In this document: positions 1-9,058 of the stretch, piece after piece
How positions within the stretch are numbered: position 1 is the first letter of the stretch
Layout of the letters: the number at the start of each line of letters is the position of its first letter
NCBI RefSeq assembly: GCF_014203705.1
Contig: NZ_JACHJR010000001.1
Coordinates: 2,666,001-2,730,000 of the forward strand
Reading direction: 5' to 3'
DNA: 64,000 bases
From: Kitasatospora gansuensis
GTDB taxonomy: Bacteria > Actinomycetota > Actinomycetes > Streptomycetales > Streptomycetaceae
Program-made: the position numbers and the translations under genes
Notes under the pieces: model-generated
Seen by the model: the letters and a program-made list of their open reading frames with translations, nothing else
Told to the model about the DNA's origin: nothing
The model's database searches: none

Positions 1-442
1 TCTCGTGCGCCAGCACGTCCCGGATCACCCCGCCGCCGGCCGCGGTCAGCATGCCGAGCGCCATCGAGGACACCGCGCCAAGACCGTAGTCGTGCGCCTT
101 CGCGGTGCCGGTGACGCAGAACAGGCCCAGGCCGAACGCGTCCAGGGTCTGCACGGCGCGGTTGATCCGCTCCACCTCGGGGTGCAGGAAGAACACCACC
201 AGGGCGGCCAGCAGCGGGGTGACGAAGTACCCGAGATTGGTGAACGCCACCACCGGAGTGGCCCCGATCACCAGGTCACGCATCACCCCGCCGCCCAGCG
301 CGGTCGCCTCGGCGAGCACACAGATGCCGAAGATGTCCATGTTCTTGCGGACCGCCAGCAGACCTCCGGACAGGGCGAACACGAAGATGCCGATCAGGTC
401 CAGGGTCTGCTGCACATCGGGGGAGAAAAGCTGCGAAGTCAC
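1..442 (-). CDS. TRIC/UPF0126 family membrane channel protein (partial, 3' end outside window)
   Basis: The minus strand is open from about 442 to the left edge, so the C-terminus is missing. The translation begins TSQLFSPDVQQTLDLIGIF and contains the segments SGGLLAVRKNMDIFG and GGGVMRDLVIG, which repeat further on as GGGVIRDVLAHE. The paired GGGxxRD motifs and hydrophobic helices are the hallmark of the duplicated YadS/YicG (UPF0126) family, related to trimeric intracellular cation channels. It would sit in the cytoplasmic membrane. The start is uncertain: GTG at 442 or TTG at 448; neither has a strong ribosome site. Family call is firm, substrate unknown. Confidence 0.8.
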   Translation of the reverse strand, partial: MTSQLFSPDVQQTLDLIGIFVFALSGGLLAVRKNMDIFGICVLAEATALGGGVMRDLVIGATPVVAFTNLGYFVTPLLAALVVFFLHPEVERINRAVQTLDAFGLGLFCVTGTAKAHDYGLGAVSSMALGMLTAAGGGVIRDVLAHE

Positions 443-500
443 CGTCAATTCTTACCGCGCCGGTCACCCGTACGAGCACAGCCGCCCCGGTACGAGCCGG

Positions 501-1307
501 TCAGCCCGTCGCGTGGCCTACCGCGACCAGGGCGGCGACCGGCAGCGCGACGGTGCCGTCCGGCTCGGCCCAACGGGCCGTCAGGGCGTCGTACCGCTCC
601 CTGATCCGCCGCACGGTGGCCTCGTCCTGACCCTCGATCAGCGAGGAGGTGAGCACCGTGCCGGTCAGCACCGCCCGCCACCAGCGGTCCGGCGCGACCC
701 GGTGGGTCCAGCCGACCCGGTGCACCTCGACATCGGTCAGGCCCCCGGTGCGCAGCAGCCCGGCGAACCGCTCGGGCGTCGCGTACGGCGCGAACGGCGC
801 GGTGTCCGGGAGTCCGGCCGGGCGGGCCGCACCGGCCTCGGCGACGGCGGCGAAGAAGACGCCCTGGGCCTGGTTGGCCGTCAGCTCGTCCCAGCAGGAG
901 AGCACCACCCGGCCGCCGGGGACCACCACCCGGGCCAGGTCGCGGACCGCCGCCGGCGGATCCGGTACGTGGTTGATCACGAACGCCCCGACCGCGCAGT
1001 CGAACTCGTCCGCCCCGAACGGCAGCCCGGGCAGCTCGCCCCGCAGCACCTTCGGCAGCACCCTGCCTGCCTCGGCCACCATCTCCGGCACCGCGTCGGT
1101 GGCCACCACCTCGGCACCCAGCCCGCTCGCCGACAACGCCAACCGGCCGGTGCCGCACCCCACTTCGAGCAGCCGGACACCCGGCCGCACCTCCGCCTCG
1201 GCCAGCAGCCGCGCGTGCAGCCCGGCCGTCATCGCACCGAAACCGTCGTCGTACGTACCGCTCCGGCGGGCCCATCCCCTGCGCTCGAACTCCGCGAACT
1301 CCACCAC
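501..1307 (-). CDS. class I SAM-dependent methyltransferase
   Basis: 268 residues. SAM-binding motif I is LLEVGCGTGRLALSASG (about residues 45-61), followed by the acidic end of strand 2 in EVVATDA and motif III-like VVVPGGRVVLSCWDEL. This is the ordinary Methyltransf_11/25 (UbiE-like) fold. The acceptor substrate cannot be told: the C-terminal half (VGWTHRVAPDRWWRAVL) is characteristic of small actinobacterial methyltransferases of unknown role. The ATG at 1307 gives the full Rossmann domain with a normal N-terminal lead. It lies on the same strand as the TRIC gene downstream (59 bp away), but no functional link is evident. Confidence 0.85.
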   Translation of the reverse strand: MVEFAEFERRGWARRSGTYDDGFGAMTAGLHARLLAEAEVRPGVRLLEVGCGTGRLALSASGLGAEVVATDAVPEMVAEAGRVLPKVLRGELPGLPFGADEFDCAVGAFVINHVPDPPAAVRDLARVVVPGGRVVLSCWDELTANQAQGVFFAAVAEAGAARPAGLPDTAPFAPYATPERFAGLLRTGGLTDVEVHRVGWTHRVAPDRWWRAVLTGTVLTSSLIEGQDEATVRRIRERYDALTARWAEPDGTVALPVAALVAVGHATG

Positions 1308-1443
1308 GTGCTGCCCCTAAGTTGACCGTCACCGGTCGCGCCAAGATCAGCTTGCACCACAAGGGGCTCGGGGCTCTACTGACGTGCGGCTCCGCCGCAT
1401 GGGCGACGCCGACCTTTTGGCAGGTGCTCAGCCGACTACGGTC

Positions 1444-1558
1444 AGGGGCTCGGGGAACGGCGACGAGATCTGGCGTGCGGGTCAAAAGGCGAAAGTGCCT
1501 GACCATGTACGCACGCGTGACCTTCTCCGAGGTCGGCGTCGCAGTTCCCCGAGCCCCT
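1444..1558. repeat. inverted repeat, possible MITE-like intergenic element
   Basis: The 283-bp gap between the methyltransferase and oppF holds no convincing gene. It contains a perfect 15-bp inverted repeat (left arm AGGGGCTCGGGGAAC at 1444-1458, right arm 1544-1558). Pairing extends inward to 22 of 23 positions. A related partial copy, AGGGGCTCGGGG, sits at about 1361-1372. Palindromic GC-rich elements of this type are common between genes in Streptomyces chromosomes. Whether it is mobile or only a convergent terminator for oppF cannot be decided here. Confidence 0.5.
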
Positions 1559-1590
1559 GGACCATAGATGGTGGAGCCCCTGCCAGAAGG

Positions 1591-2637
1591 CTAGACGGCG
1601 TTCTCCGGGAAGTGGCAGGCCACCTGGTGCCCCGCCTTGGCCGCGGCGAGCGGCGGCTCCTGGCTCGCGCAGATGTCCTGGGCCTTCCAGCAGCGGGTGC
1701 GGAACCGGCAGCCGCTGGGCGGGTTGATCGGGGACGGCACGTCGCCGGTGAGCAGGATCCGCTCGCGCTGGTGCCTGCGCCGGGGGTCCGGCGTCGGCAC
1801 GGCCGACATCAGCGCGGTGGTGTACGGGTGCATCGGCGCCGTGTAGAGCGAGTCCCGGTCGGCGATCTCCACCACCTTGCCGAGGTACATCACCGCGACC
1901 CGGTCGGAGACGTGCCGGACCACCGAGAGGTCGTGCGCGATGATCAGGTAGGTCAGGCCGAGCTCGTTCTGCAGGTCGTCGAGCAGGTTCACCACCTGGG
2001 CCTGGATCGACACGTCGAGCGCGGAGACCGGCTCGTCGGCGACGATCATCTTCGGCTTGAGGGCGAGTGCCCGGGCGATCCCGATCCGCTGCCGCTGCCC
2101 GCCGGAGAACTCGTGCGGGTAGCGGTTGTAGTGCTCGGGGCTGAGCCCGCAGAGCTCCAGCAGCTCCTGCACGGCGCGCTTGGTGCCGTGCTCGGTGGCG
2201 ACCTTCTGCAGCTTGAACGGCGCACCGACGATGGTGCCGATGGTGTGCCGGGGGTTCAGCGAGGAGTACGGGTCCTGGAAGATCATCTGGATGTCGCGGC
2301 GGAGCGGACGCATCGCCGAGACGCCGAGGTGGGTGATGTCCCGGCCCTCGAACTCGATCTTGCCGGCGGTGGGCTCGTCCAGTCGGGTGACCAGTCGGCC
2401 CATCGTCGACTTGCCGCAGCCGGACTCGCCGACCACGCCGAGGGTCTCACCCGCGCGGACCTCGAAGTCGATCCCGTCCACCGCCCGGACCGCGCCGGTC
2501 TTGCGGCCCATCAGTCCCTTGGTGATCGGGAAGTGCCGGGCCAGCCCGGAGACCCGGAGCAGCGGCTCACGGTCGGAGGCCGGGGAAGGCGAAGCCGCAG
2601 GAATCAGCTTGGGCGTCGCCGTCGATGCGTCCGTCAT
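1591..2637 (-). CDS. oppF: peptide ABC transporter ATP-binding protein (OppF/DppF type)
   Basis: 348 residues from ATG 2637, preceded by an AGGAG ribosome site; the upstream in-frame extension is antisense to oppD and was discarded. Walker A is GVVGESGCGKSTMGRL, the ABC signature is FSGGQRQRIGIARAL and Walker B is PKMIVADEPVSALDVS. The C-terminal oligopeptide-transporter extension has the cysteine pattern SGCRFRTRCWKAQDIC typical of OppD/F proteins, where it can bind an iron-sulfur cluster. It energises uptake with OppD. Last gene of the minus-strand opp operon, 29 bp after oppD. The exact peptide substrate is not predictable. Confidence 0.93.
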   Translation of the reverse strand: MTDASTATPKLIPAASPSPASDREPLLRVSGLARHFPITKGLMGRKTGAVRAVDGIDFEVRAGETLGVVGESGCGKSTMGRLVTRLDEPTAGKIEFEGRDITHLGVSAMRPLRRDIQMIFQDPYSSLNPRHTIGTIVGAPFKLQKVATEHGTKRAVQELLELCGLSPEHYNRYPHEFSGGQRQRIGIARALALKPKMIVADEPVSALDVSIQAQVVNLLDDLQNELGLTYLIIAHDLSVVRHVSDRVAVMYLGKVVEIADRDSLYTAPMHPYTTALMSAVPTPDPRRRHQRERILLTGDVPSPINPPSGCRFRTRCWKAQDICASQEPPLAAAKAGHQVACHFPENAV

Positions 2638-2666
2638 GGGGTCTTCTCCTGAGGGGTGGTACGTGC

Positions 2667-3746
2667 TCACAGCCGGGGCGCGATCTCGTCGGTGAAGATC
2701 CGGTGCCGTTCGGCGATCGGCAGGTGGCAGGCGGCGTGGTGCCCGGGAGCGGCCTCGGCCAGGGTGGGGACGTCCGTGTCGGACCGGCCGCCGGTGAGCG
2801 AGGCGTACGGGCAGCGCGGGTGGAAGGCGCAGCCGGACGGGACGTTGATCAGGCTGGGCGGGGTGCCCTTGACCGGGATCAGACGCTCCTGGAGCGGCCG
2901 GTCCAGTCGCGGCATCGAGCCCAACAGGCCCCAGGTGTAGGGGTGTTCGGGAGACTCGAAGAGCGAGGCCGCCGGGCCGCGCTCGATGCACTTGCCGCCG
3001 TACATCACCAGGATGTCGTCGGCCAGCTCGGCCACCACACCCAGGTCGTGGGTGATGATGATGACCGCGGAGCCGAACTCCTGCTGCAGGTCCCGGATCA
3101 GGTCCAGGATCTGCGCCTGGACGGTGACGTCCAGCGCGGTGGTGGGCTCGTCGGCGATCAGCAGCGAGGGGTCGTTGACCAGCGCCATCGCGATCATCGC
3201 GCGCTGCCGCATGCCGCCGGAGAACTCGTGCGGGTAGGAGTCCACCCGCTTGTCGGGCTGCGGGATGCCGACCCGGTCGAGCATCTCGATCGCCCGGGTG
3301 CGGGCCTGCTTCTTGGAGACGCCCGGGTGGTGGGCCTGGTAGCCCTCGACGATCTGGGCGCCGACCGAGTAGTACGGGTGCATCGCGGTCAGCGGGTCCT
3401 GGAAGATCATCGCCATCTTCTGGCCGCGCAGCTGCCGCACCCGGTCGGGGTCGGCGCTGACCAACTCCTCGCCGTCCAGCCAGACTTCACCGCTGATCCG
3501 GGGTGCGCCGCGCTTGGTGCCGGTGCGGTGCAGACCCATGATGGAGAGCGAGGTGACGGACTTCCCGGAGCCGGACTCGCCGACGATGCCGAGCGTCTTG
3601 CCCTTCTCCAGGGAGAAGTTGAGGCCGTCGACGGACTTGACCAGGCCGTCGTCGGTGGGGAAGTGCACCCGCAGGTCGCGGACGGTGAGGAAGCCCTCGG
3701 GAGCCTCGCCGCGCTGACCGGGGACGATGGTGGTGTTCTTGCTCAT
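2667..3746 (-). CDS. oppD: peptide ABC transporter ATP-binding protein (OppD/DppD type)
   Basis: 359 residues. Walker [18 protein letters not shown]-loop [16 protein letters not shown], signature [15 protein letters not shown] and Walker [18 protein letters not shown] are all intact. The C-terminal OppD extension has [12 protein letters not shown] and a late cysteine ([11 protein letters not shown]). It forms the ATPase heterodimer with OppF at the cytoplasmic face. Its start codon overlaps the stop of oppB by 4 bp (ATGA), indicating translational coupling. Confidence 0.94.
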   Translation of the reverse strand: MSKNTTIVPGQRGEAPEGFLTVRDLRVHFPTDDGLVKSVDGLNFSLEKGKTLGIVGESGSGKSVTSLSIMGLHRTGTKRGAPRISGEVWLDGEELVSADPDRVRQLRGQKMAMIFQDPLTAMHPYYSVGAQIVEGYQAHHPGVSKKQARTRAIEMLDRVGIPQPDKRVDSYPHEFSGGMRQRAMIAMALVNDPSLLIADEPTTALDVTVQAQILDLIRDLQQEFGSAVIIITHDLGVVAELADDILVMYGGKCIERGPAASLFESPEHPYTWGLLGSMPRLDRPLQERLIPVKGTPPSLINVPSGCAFHPRCPYASLTGGRSDTDVPTLAEAAPGHHAACHLPIAERHRIFTDEIAPRL

Positions 3747-4741
3747 GTCAGCCTCACCCGGGGGTCGACCACGGCGTACAACACGTCAACCACGAGGTTC
3801 GCCAGGATGATGAAGAAGCCGGCGAACAGGGTCACGCCCATGATCACCGGAAGGTCGCTGGAGTTGATCGCGTAGACCGCCTCGTAGCCCAGACCACGGA
3901 AGTTGAAGGTCGACTCGGTGAGCACCGCGCCACCGATCAGACCGCCGAGGTCCATCCCGAACACGGTGAGGATCGGGGTCAGCGTGGAGCGCATCGCGTG
4001 CTTGCCGATCACCTTCCGCTCGCTCAGGCCCTTGGCCCGCGCGGTCCGGATGTAGTCCTCGCCGAGCACGTCCAGCAGCGTGGCCCGGGTGAGCCGGGCG
4101 TACGTCGCGGCGTACAGGAAGGCCAGGGTGATCCAGGGCAGCATCAGGTTCTGCGCCCAGGCGATCGGGTCGGTGCCCAGCTCGACGTAGTCGTGCGGGA
4201 ACCAGCCGAGCTGGTAGACGAAGATCGCGCTGGCCAGCATGCCGGTGAAGTAGATCGGCAGCGAGACGCCGGCCAGAGCGGTGGTCATGGTGATCCGGTC
4301 CAGCAGGGTGCGGCGCTTGAGCGCCGAGACCACACCGGTCGCGGTACCGAAGACCAGCCAGAGCACGGAGGCGCCGGCGGCGAGCGAGGCGGTGACGCCG
4401 AGCCGGTTCAGCAGCAGCGGCCAGACCGCCTGCTCGGTCTTGAAGGAGTACCCGAAGCACGGGGCGGCGCAGTGCGAGACGCTGACGCCGGTGCTGTAGT
4501 CGCGCCCGACGAACAGCCCCTTCAGGAACAGGTAGAACTGCTCGATGATCGGCTTGTCGAGGCCCATCTTGTGTCGGGCGCCTTCGACCGCGGCCTTGTC
4601 GGCGATCTTGCCGACGTAGTAGAGCGCAGGGTCGGTGCCGGTGAGTTTCGGCACCATGAAGAAGATGGCGAAGGTGACCGCAGCGACCACCACGAGCATG
4701 GCGACGACATTGACGAGCCGTCGGATGAAATACACGAGCAT
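3743..4741 (-). CDS. oppB: peptide ABC transporter permease (OppB/DppB type)
   Basis: 332 residues with about six membrane segments. It starts MLVYFIRRLVNVVAMLVV, the usual OppB opening (short basic start then a membrane helix). The BPD_transp_1 coupling motif is present as EDYIRTARAKGLSERKVI (EAA loop). The periplasmic loop after helix 1 holds two cysteines (SHCAAPCFGYS), an actinobacterial variant of the OppB N-terminal domain. It pairs with OppC to make the channel. It lies 121 bp downstream of oppA, with a hairpin between them. Confidence 0.93.
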   Translation of the reverse strand: MLVYFIRRLVNVVAMLVVVAAVTFAIFFMVPKLTGTDPALYYVGKIADKAAVEGARHKMGLDKPIIEQFYLFLKGLFVGRDYSTGVSVSHCAAPCFGYSFKTEQAVWPLLLNRLGVTASLAAGASVLWLVFGTATGVVSALKRRTLLDRITMTTALAGVSLPIYFTGMLASAIFVYQLGWFPHDYVELGTDPIAWAQNLMLPWITLAFLYAATYARLTRATLLDVLGEDYIRTARAKGLSERKVIGKHAMRSTLTPILTVFGMDLGGLIGGAVLTESTFNFRGLGYEAVYAINSSDLPVIMGVTLFAGFFIILANLVVDVLYAVVDPRVRLT

Positions 4742-4762
4742 TGCGGTCGACCCCGCCGGGCA

Positions 4763-4794
4763 CCGGCCGGAACCCCTGTAGGAGTTCCGACCGG
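4763..4794 (-). terminator. oppA-oppB intergenic hairpin
   Basis: CCGGCCGGAAC at 4763-4773 pairs with GTTCCGACCGG at 4784-4794 (11 bp with one G-U). No T-run follows, so it is more likely an mRNA-stabilising or partial-termination hairpin, as is common after the abundant binding-protein gene in opp operons. That role is inferred. Confidence 0.5.
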
Positions 4795-4862
4795 CCCCGG
4801 CGGAGCCTTCACCTGCCCTTCGGACTAGCTGAGCGAACTACGGAAGCGGGGACAGGTCGGGG

Positions 4863-6635
4863 TCACTTGCCGTCAGAGACACCCAGGGCCTGGAAGTCCA
4901 CCTCGCCGAAGGCGTCGTTGATGAACACGTTGGTCAGGCGCGGGTTGCGGTAGTTCAGCGCCTTGTCGGCGACGATCGGCAGCCAGACCGCCTGGTCCAC
5001 GACCTTGTGGTTGATCTTCTTGTAGAACTCGGCCGCCTTCGCCGGGTCCGTGGTCGCCGCGGCCTGGTCGAACCAGCCGTCGACCTCCGGGTCGCTGGTC
5101 TCCGGGTAGTTGCTGTTACCGGTCTTGGTGATGAAGCGGCTGTCCATGAGCGGCTGCATGTAACCGTGGCCGTTCGGGAAGTCCGCGCCCCAGCCGGCCA
5201 CGATCAGGCCGTAGTTCTTGGTGTGGACGGTGTCGGGCGAACCCGCGACCGAGGCCAGCAGCTTGCCGTCGTACTGCTCGACGTTGACCGTGACGTTGAT
5301 GGCCTTCAGGGCGGTCTGCAGCGCGACGGCCGAGTTGACCTCCTTGGCCTTGTTGCCACGGACGGCGATGGTGGTGGTGAAGCCCTCCGGCTTACCGCAC
5401 TCCTTCAGCTCCGCCTTGGCCTTCTCGACGTCCGGCTTGCCCTTGGTCAGGCCGAACGGGTCGTAGTCGTCCGAGCCGAGGATGTTCGGGGGCAGCATCG
5501 AGCCGAACAGCGAACCGGCCGAGGAGCCGCCACGGGCGGTCTGCAGCGCGGTGGTGTCGGCCGCGTACAGCACCGCCTTGCGGCAGTGGATGTTGTCGAA
5601 CGGCGCGACCTTCGGGACCAGCGAGATGAAGCGGATGAAGCCGTTGTACGGGTTGTCCGTGTTGGCCTTCAGCGCCGGGTCGGTGAGGACCTTGGCCTGG
5701 GCGGCCTGCGAGAGACCGGTCTGGCCCCAGTCGAGGTCGGCGGTGCCGTCCAGCTGACGGGCGTCCATGTCGTCGGCGTTGGTGGTGATCGTCAGCTTGA
5801 CGACGTCCGGCAGCGCCTTGCGGAACGAGTCGGTGGCCGGGTCCCAGTGCTCGTTGCGGACCAGCTCGTAACCCTTGCCCGGCTCGGCCGACTTGAACTT
5901 GTACGGGCCCGAGGAGACCGGCTTGTCACCGTACTTGGCACCGGTGTCCAGCTTCTGCGGCACCGGCGAGGCCGAGCCCATCGCCAGCAGGTACGGGAAG
6001 GAGGAGTCCGCGTCCTTCAGGTGGAAGACGATGGTGTTGTCGTCCGGGGTCTCGACCGTCTTCAGACCCAGCTTGTTCGGGTCGGTGTCGGTGTAGGGAC
6101 CCTTGTAGTCCTGGCCCTGGTCGAGCGAGTTGATCAGGTAGGTCGGACCACCGGCGACGACGTCCTGCGCGAAGATGCGCTCGATGCCGTACTTGATGTC
6201 CTTGGTGGTGATCGCCGAGCCGTCCTCGAACTTCAGGCCGCTCTTCAGCTTGAAGGTGTAGGTCTTGCCGTCAGCGGAGATCTCCGGCTGCGCGGCGGCG
6301 AGGTCCGGAACGAGCTTCAGACCCTCCTTGCCGGGCTTGCCGTCGAAGGCGAGCAGCGTACGGGCGTAGAAGCGCTCGTAGTTCCACACCGAGGCGTAGT
6401 AGGCGCGGCCCGGGTCCAGCGAGTCGACGTCCGTGGCGGACCACAGGTTGAGGGTGCCGCCCTTCTTGTCGGACGGGTTGTGCACCTTGTCGACGGCGGC
6501 GTTGAAGCCGCCCTTCGAGGCGGACTTGCTGGCACCGTCGCCGGCGCTGCCGCCCTTCGAGCCGCCGCAGGCGGAGACGGTGAGGGCCAGCGTGGCCACC
6601 AGGGCGGCGGCGGCGAGCGTCCTATTACGCGTCAT
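4863..6635 (-). CDS. oppA: peptide-binding lipoprotein of ABC transporter (SBP_bac_5)
   Basis: 590 residues from ATG 6635, preceded by AGGAGG; the longer in-frame extension lacks a ribosome site. Residues 1-22 form a lipoprotein signal peptide (MTRNRTLAAAALVATLALTV, then SAC with the lipidated cysteine and GGSKGGS linker). The mature protein has the family-5 solute-binding features: LVPDLAAAQPEISADGKTY and FKLKSGLKFEDGS near the start, and TKDIKYGIERIF. It captures oligopeptides outside the membrane and delivers them to OppBC. Unusually for opp operons the gene sits between the two permeases. Confidence 0.93.
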   Translation of the reverse strand: MTRNRTLAAAALVATLALTVSACGGSKGGSAGDGASKSASKGGFNAAVDKVHNPSDKKGGTLNLWSATDVDSLDPGRAYYASVWNYERFYARTLLAFDGKPGKEGLKLVPDLAAAQPEISADGKTYTFKLKSGLKFEDGSAITTKDIKYGIERIFAQDVVAGGPTYLINSLDQGQDYKGPYTDTDPNKLGLKTVETPDDNTIVFHLKDADSSFPYLLAMGSASPVPQKLDTGAKYGDKPVSSGPYKFKSAEPGKGYELVRNEHWDPATDSFRKALPDVVKLTITTNADDMDARQLDGTADLDWGQTGLSQAAQAKVLTDPALKANTDNPYNGFIRFISLVPKVAPFDNIHCRKAVLYAADTTALQTARGGSSAGSLFGSMLPPNILGSDDYDPFGLTKGKPDVEKAKAELKECGKPEGFTTTIAVRGNKAKEVNSAVALQTALKAINVTVNVEQYDGKLLASVAGSPDTVHTKNYGLIVAGWGADFPNGHGYMQPLMDSRFITKTGNSNYPETSDPEVDGWFDQAAATTDPAKAAEFYKKINHKVVDQAVWLPIVADKALNYRNPRLTNVFINDAFGEVDFQALGVSDGK

Positions 6636-6781
6636 GGGTACGGATCCTCCTGATGATGTGCGGGCCTGAGCGGTCCGCCGGGGGGCTGTGGTCCCCCAAG
6701 TGGGTGGGCCGCGGGGTGGACCGGCCGCCGATGGGGGTCGGACGGCCGTGCGGGGTGAGGCAGTTGGTGCTGGACGCGGGC

Positions 6782-7762
6782 TCAGTTGCCCTTGGGGTCG
6801 AGCGCGTCGCGCAGGCCGTCGCCGAACAGGTTGAAGGCGAGGACGGTGATGAAGATCGCCAGACCGGGGACGACCATGTAGGTCGGGTCGACCTGGTAGA
6901 TCTTGGTGGCTTCGGAGAGCATCTGGCCCCACGAGGGGGTCGGCGGCTTGACGCCCGCGCCCAGGAAGCTCAGCGCGGCCTCACTGAGGATGTTGGTCGG
7001 GATGATCAGGGTCGCGTAGACCAGGATCGGCGCCACCAGGTTGGGCAGCAGCTCGCGGAGCAGGATGTGCACACTGCCGGCGCCCAGGCTGCGGGCCGCG
7101 TCGACGAACTCGCGTTCACGCAGCGACAGGGCCTGACCTCGGACGATCCGCCCGATGTAGGGCCAGCCGAAGCCGCCGATGACCACCACCAGGATGCCCA
7201 TCCGGAGGAAGCTGCCGTCGACACCGAGCAGCGAGCTCGGCATGACGGAGACCAGCGCGATGCTGAACAGCAGCTGGGGGAAGGCGAGCAGGACGTCCAT
7301 GACCTTGCTGATCACCGAGTCGACCCAGCCGCCGAAGTAGCCGGCCGCGGTGCCCAGCAGGACGCCGATGACCACCGAGAAGGCGGCCGACAGCAGGGCC
7401 ACCGTGAGGGAGATCCGGGCGCCGTAGATGATCCGGCTGAAGACGTCACGGCCGAAGGTCGGGTCGACCCCGAGCAGGAAGTCACCGCTCATGCCACCGA
7501 AGGAGCCCAGCGGCAGCCCGAGGTCCGGGTTGATCTGGTCCGGGTGCGGCTCGTCGACCGGATGGCCGAACAGCGCGATGAGCACCGGCGCGAAGACCGC
7601 GGCCAGGATCAGCAGCAGGACCACGACGCCGCCGGTCAGCGCGATCTTGTCGCGCTTCAGCCGGTCCCAGGCGATCCGGCCGGGTGAACGGCCCTCGATC
7701 CGCTTGGCCGGTACGGCAGTTGGCGGCGGAGCGTCGGTCGTGCTCTCAGTGGAAGTGCTCAT
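6782..7762 (-). CDS. oppC: peptide ABC transporter permease (OppC/DppC type)
   Basis: 326 residues. It has the OppC N-terminal region (WDRLKRDKIALTGGVVVLLL) with one membrane helix, then the BPD_transp_1 domain with five more. The GVDPTFGRDVFSRIIYGAR motif is characteristic of OppC/DppC, and the coupling loop is REREFVDAARSLGAG. It is the promoter-proximal gene of the operon. The order C-A-B-D-F differs from the enteric A-B-C-D-F order. Confidence 0.93.
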   Translation of the reverse strand: MSTSTESTTDAPPPTAVPAKRIEGRSPGRIAWDRLKRDKIALTGGVVVLLLILAAVFAPVLIALFGHPVDEPHPDQINPDLGLPLGSFGGMSGDFLLGVDPTFGRDVFSRIIYGARISLTVALLSAAFSVVIGVLLGTAAGYFGGWVDSVISKVMDVLLAFPQLLFSIALVSVMPSSLLGVDGSFLRMGILVVVIGGFGWPYIGRIVRGQALSLREREFVDAARSLGAGSVHILLRELLPNLVAPILVYATLIIPTNILSEAALSFLGAGVKPPTPSWGQMLSEATKIYQVDPTYMVVPGLAIFITVLAFNLFGDGLRDALDPKGN

Positions 7763-8179
7763 GTCTCAGTTCGTTCCCCTCGCCGACGGTGGCCGGCCCA
7801 CGGTCCGGACACACGGGCGCGGGCCCGGTGGGGCCCGGGCCCGAAGGTGGTCCGGTGTCGCGTACTAATGCGGTGGTGGTGCTGGTGCGTCGGTGCGGTG
7901 CTGCCGGCCGCGGATGCGGCGGTGTACGAAGAATGCTGTAAAGCAAGGGAGTTGCAGGACCGGGTTGGCCGAACCCTTGAACCGCTTTGGGCAGACTCTC
8001 TGCCATTCGGGTTGTCGCACGCCAGACCTGACAACCGAAGGATGCCCAACTGTGATCTGTCTGCATGCACTCGTGATCTTGCCGAATAGCGCTCTTCACA
8101 CGGCTGTTACATGTCTGTCAAGATGCGTGCAGATGAACAAACCGGACGTACCCCAACTACCCCTTCGGAGCAGGGGGGT
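7763..8179. other. intergenic region; leader of the opp operon
   Basis: 417 bp without a credible gene. It must carry the promoter for the minus-strand opp operon and receives the 3' end of the sseB-like gene from the right. A strong GC hairpin (about 7815-7845, arms around GGGCGCGGGCCC and GGGCCCGGGCCC) lies in the opp 5' leader. I could not identify a confident -35/-10 pair. Confidence 0.4.
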
Positions 8180-8947
8180 TCACTGCCAGGGCTGGTGCGG
8201 CCAGTACCCCTGGGCCGGGTAGGGGCGGGCCTCCCGATCGAAGAACGGGCGGGCGAAGGCGCGCATCCACATCGCCACCGGGTCCCACTCGTCAGCCAGC
8301 ACCACCGTCGAGACCGGCAGCCCGGCCGGGATCTGCGGCACCGCCCGGTGCACCAGCGCCCGGGCCGCCTCGACGGCGGGCGGCGAGGTGTCGTACAGGT
8401 CGAGACCGATCGCCAGGTAGGGCTCACCGAGAGCCGGGCGCACCCAGGCCTGCCGGAGCGCCCGGACCGGGCGCACCTCGGCCGCCTCGCGCTGCAACTG
8501 GGCGTAGAACTGCGGTGCCTGGACCACCGGGTCGGTCAGCTGGAGCGGCCCGGCCGGCAGCCGGTCCAGGCCGGCCGCGATCCGCCGCAGGTCGGCCCAG
8601 GGCACACCGACCCCGCCGCCGGGCACGTGCGGGTTGAGCCACAGGCCCCAGCGCGTCCGGTACAGGGCGTTGGCGATCTCCGGTCCGGAGATCACCTCGT
8701 GACTTCGGGCCCAGCCGCTCGCGGCCAGCTGCTCGGGCGAGGTGACGGCGGGGGCGTAGCCGTGGCCGCCGAGCTCCATGTTCCCGTACTGGGCGTCCGG
8801 GCTGCCGGGGGTGCCGTGCCAGAGCAGCATCCAGACCCGGCCCTCGGCCAGCGCGTACAGCAGCCGCTCGTAGGCGTCGAAGCGGTCGGGCGCGACCTCG
8901 CCGAGGGCGCGCTCGATCGCGCCGTCTGCCGTCGCTCCCGCGCTCAT
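8180..8947 (-). CDS. sseB: SseB-like (enhanced serine sensitivity) protein
   Basis: 255 residues, ATG 8947. The N-terminal half (AYERLLYALAEGRVWMLLW, then SPEQLAASGW, WGLWLNPHVPGG) matches the SseB N-terminal fold. The C-terminal half (ALVHRAVPQIPAGLPVSTVV and MRAFARPFFDRE) matches the SseB C-terminal domain; both recur in the neighbour at 9059-9868. In E. coli SseB overexpression causes serine sensitivity, but the biochemical role is unknown. Its place beside glycine/serine catabolism genes fits a link to serine metabolism, an inference from position only. Confidence 0.7.
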   Translation of the reverse strand: MSAGATADGAIERALGEVAPDRFDAYERLLYALAEGRVWMLLWHGTPGSPDAQYGNMELGGHGYAPAVTSPEQLAASGWARSHEVISGPEIANALYRTRWGLWLNPHVPGGGVGVPWADLRRIAAGLDRLPAGPLQLTDPVVQAPQFYAQLQREAAEVRPVRALRQAWVRPALGEPYLAIGLDLYDTSPPAVEAARALVHRAVPQIPAGLPVSTVVLADEWDPVAMWMRAFARPFFDREARPYPAQGYWPHQPWQ

Positions 8948-9058
8948 GCCTCGCTCCGCCCGTTTCCGCCCGTCTCGCCCTGGGCTCCGAGCGAAGCCTA
9001 TTGGCCCGCCCGGACAGCCGTCATACCGCCGCCCCGTACCGGCGGGTCCCCCGCCGGC

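Noticed and set aside
105..1325. Long plus-strand open frame opposite the methyltransferase
   Set aside because: Arginine/proline-rich shadow typical of GC-rich antisense; the minus-strand frame has clear methyltransferase motifs.
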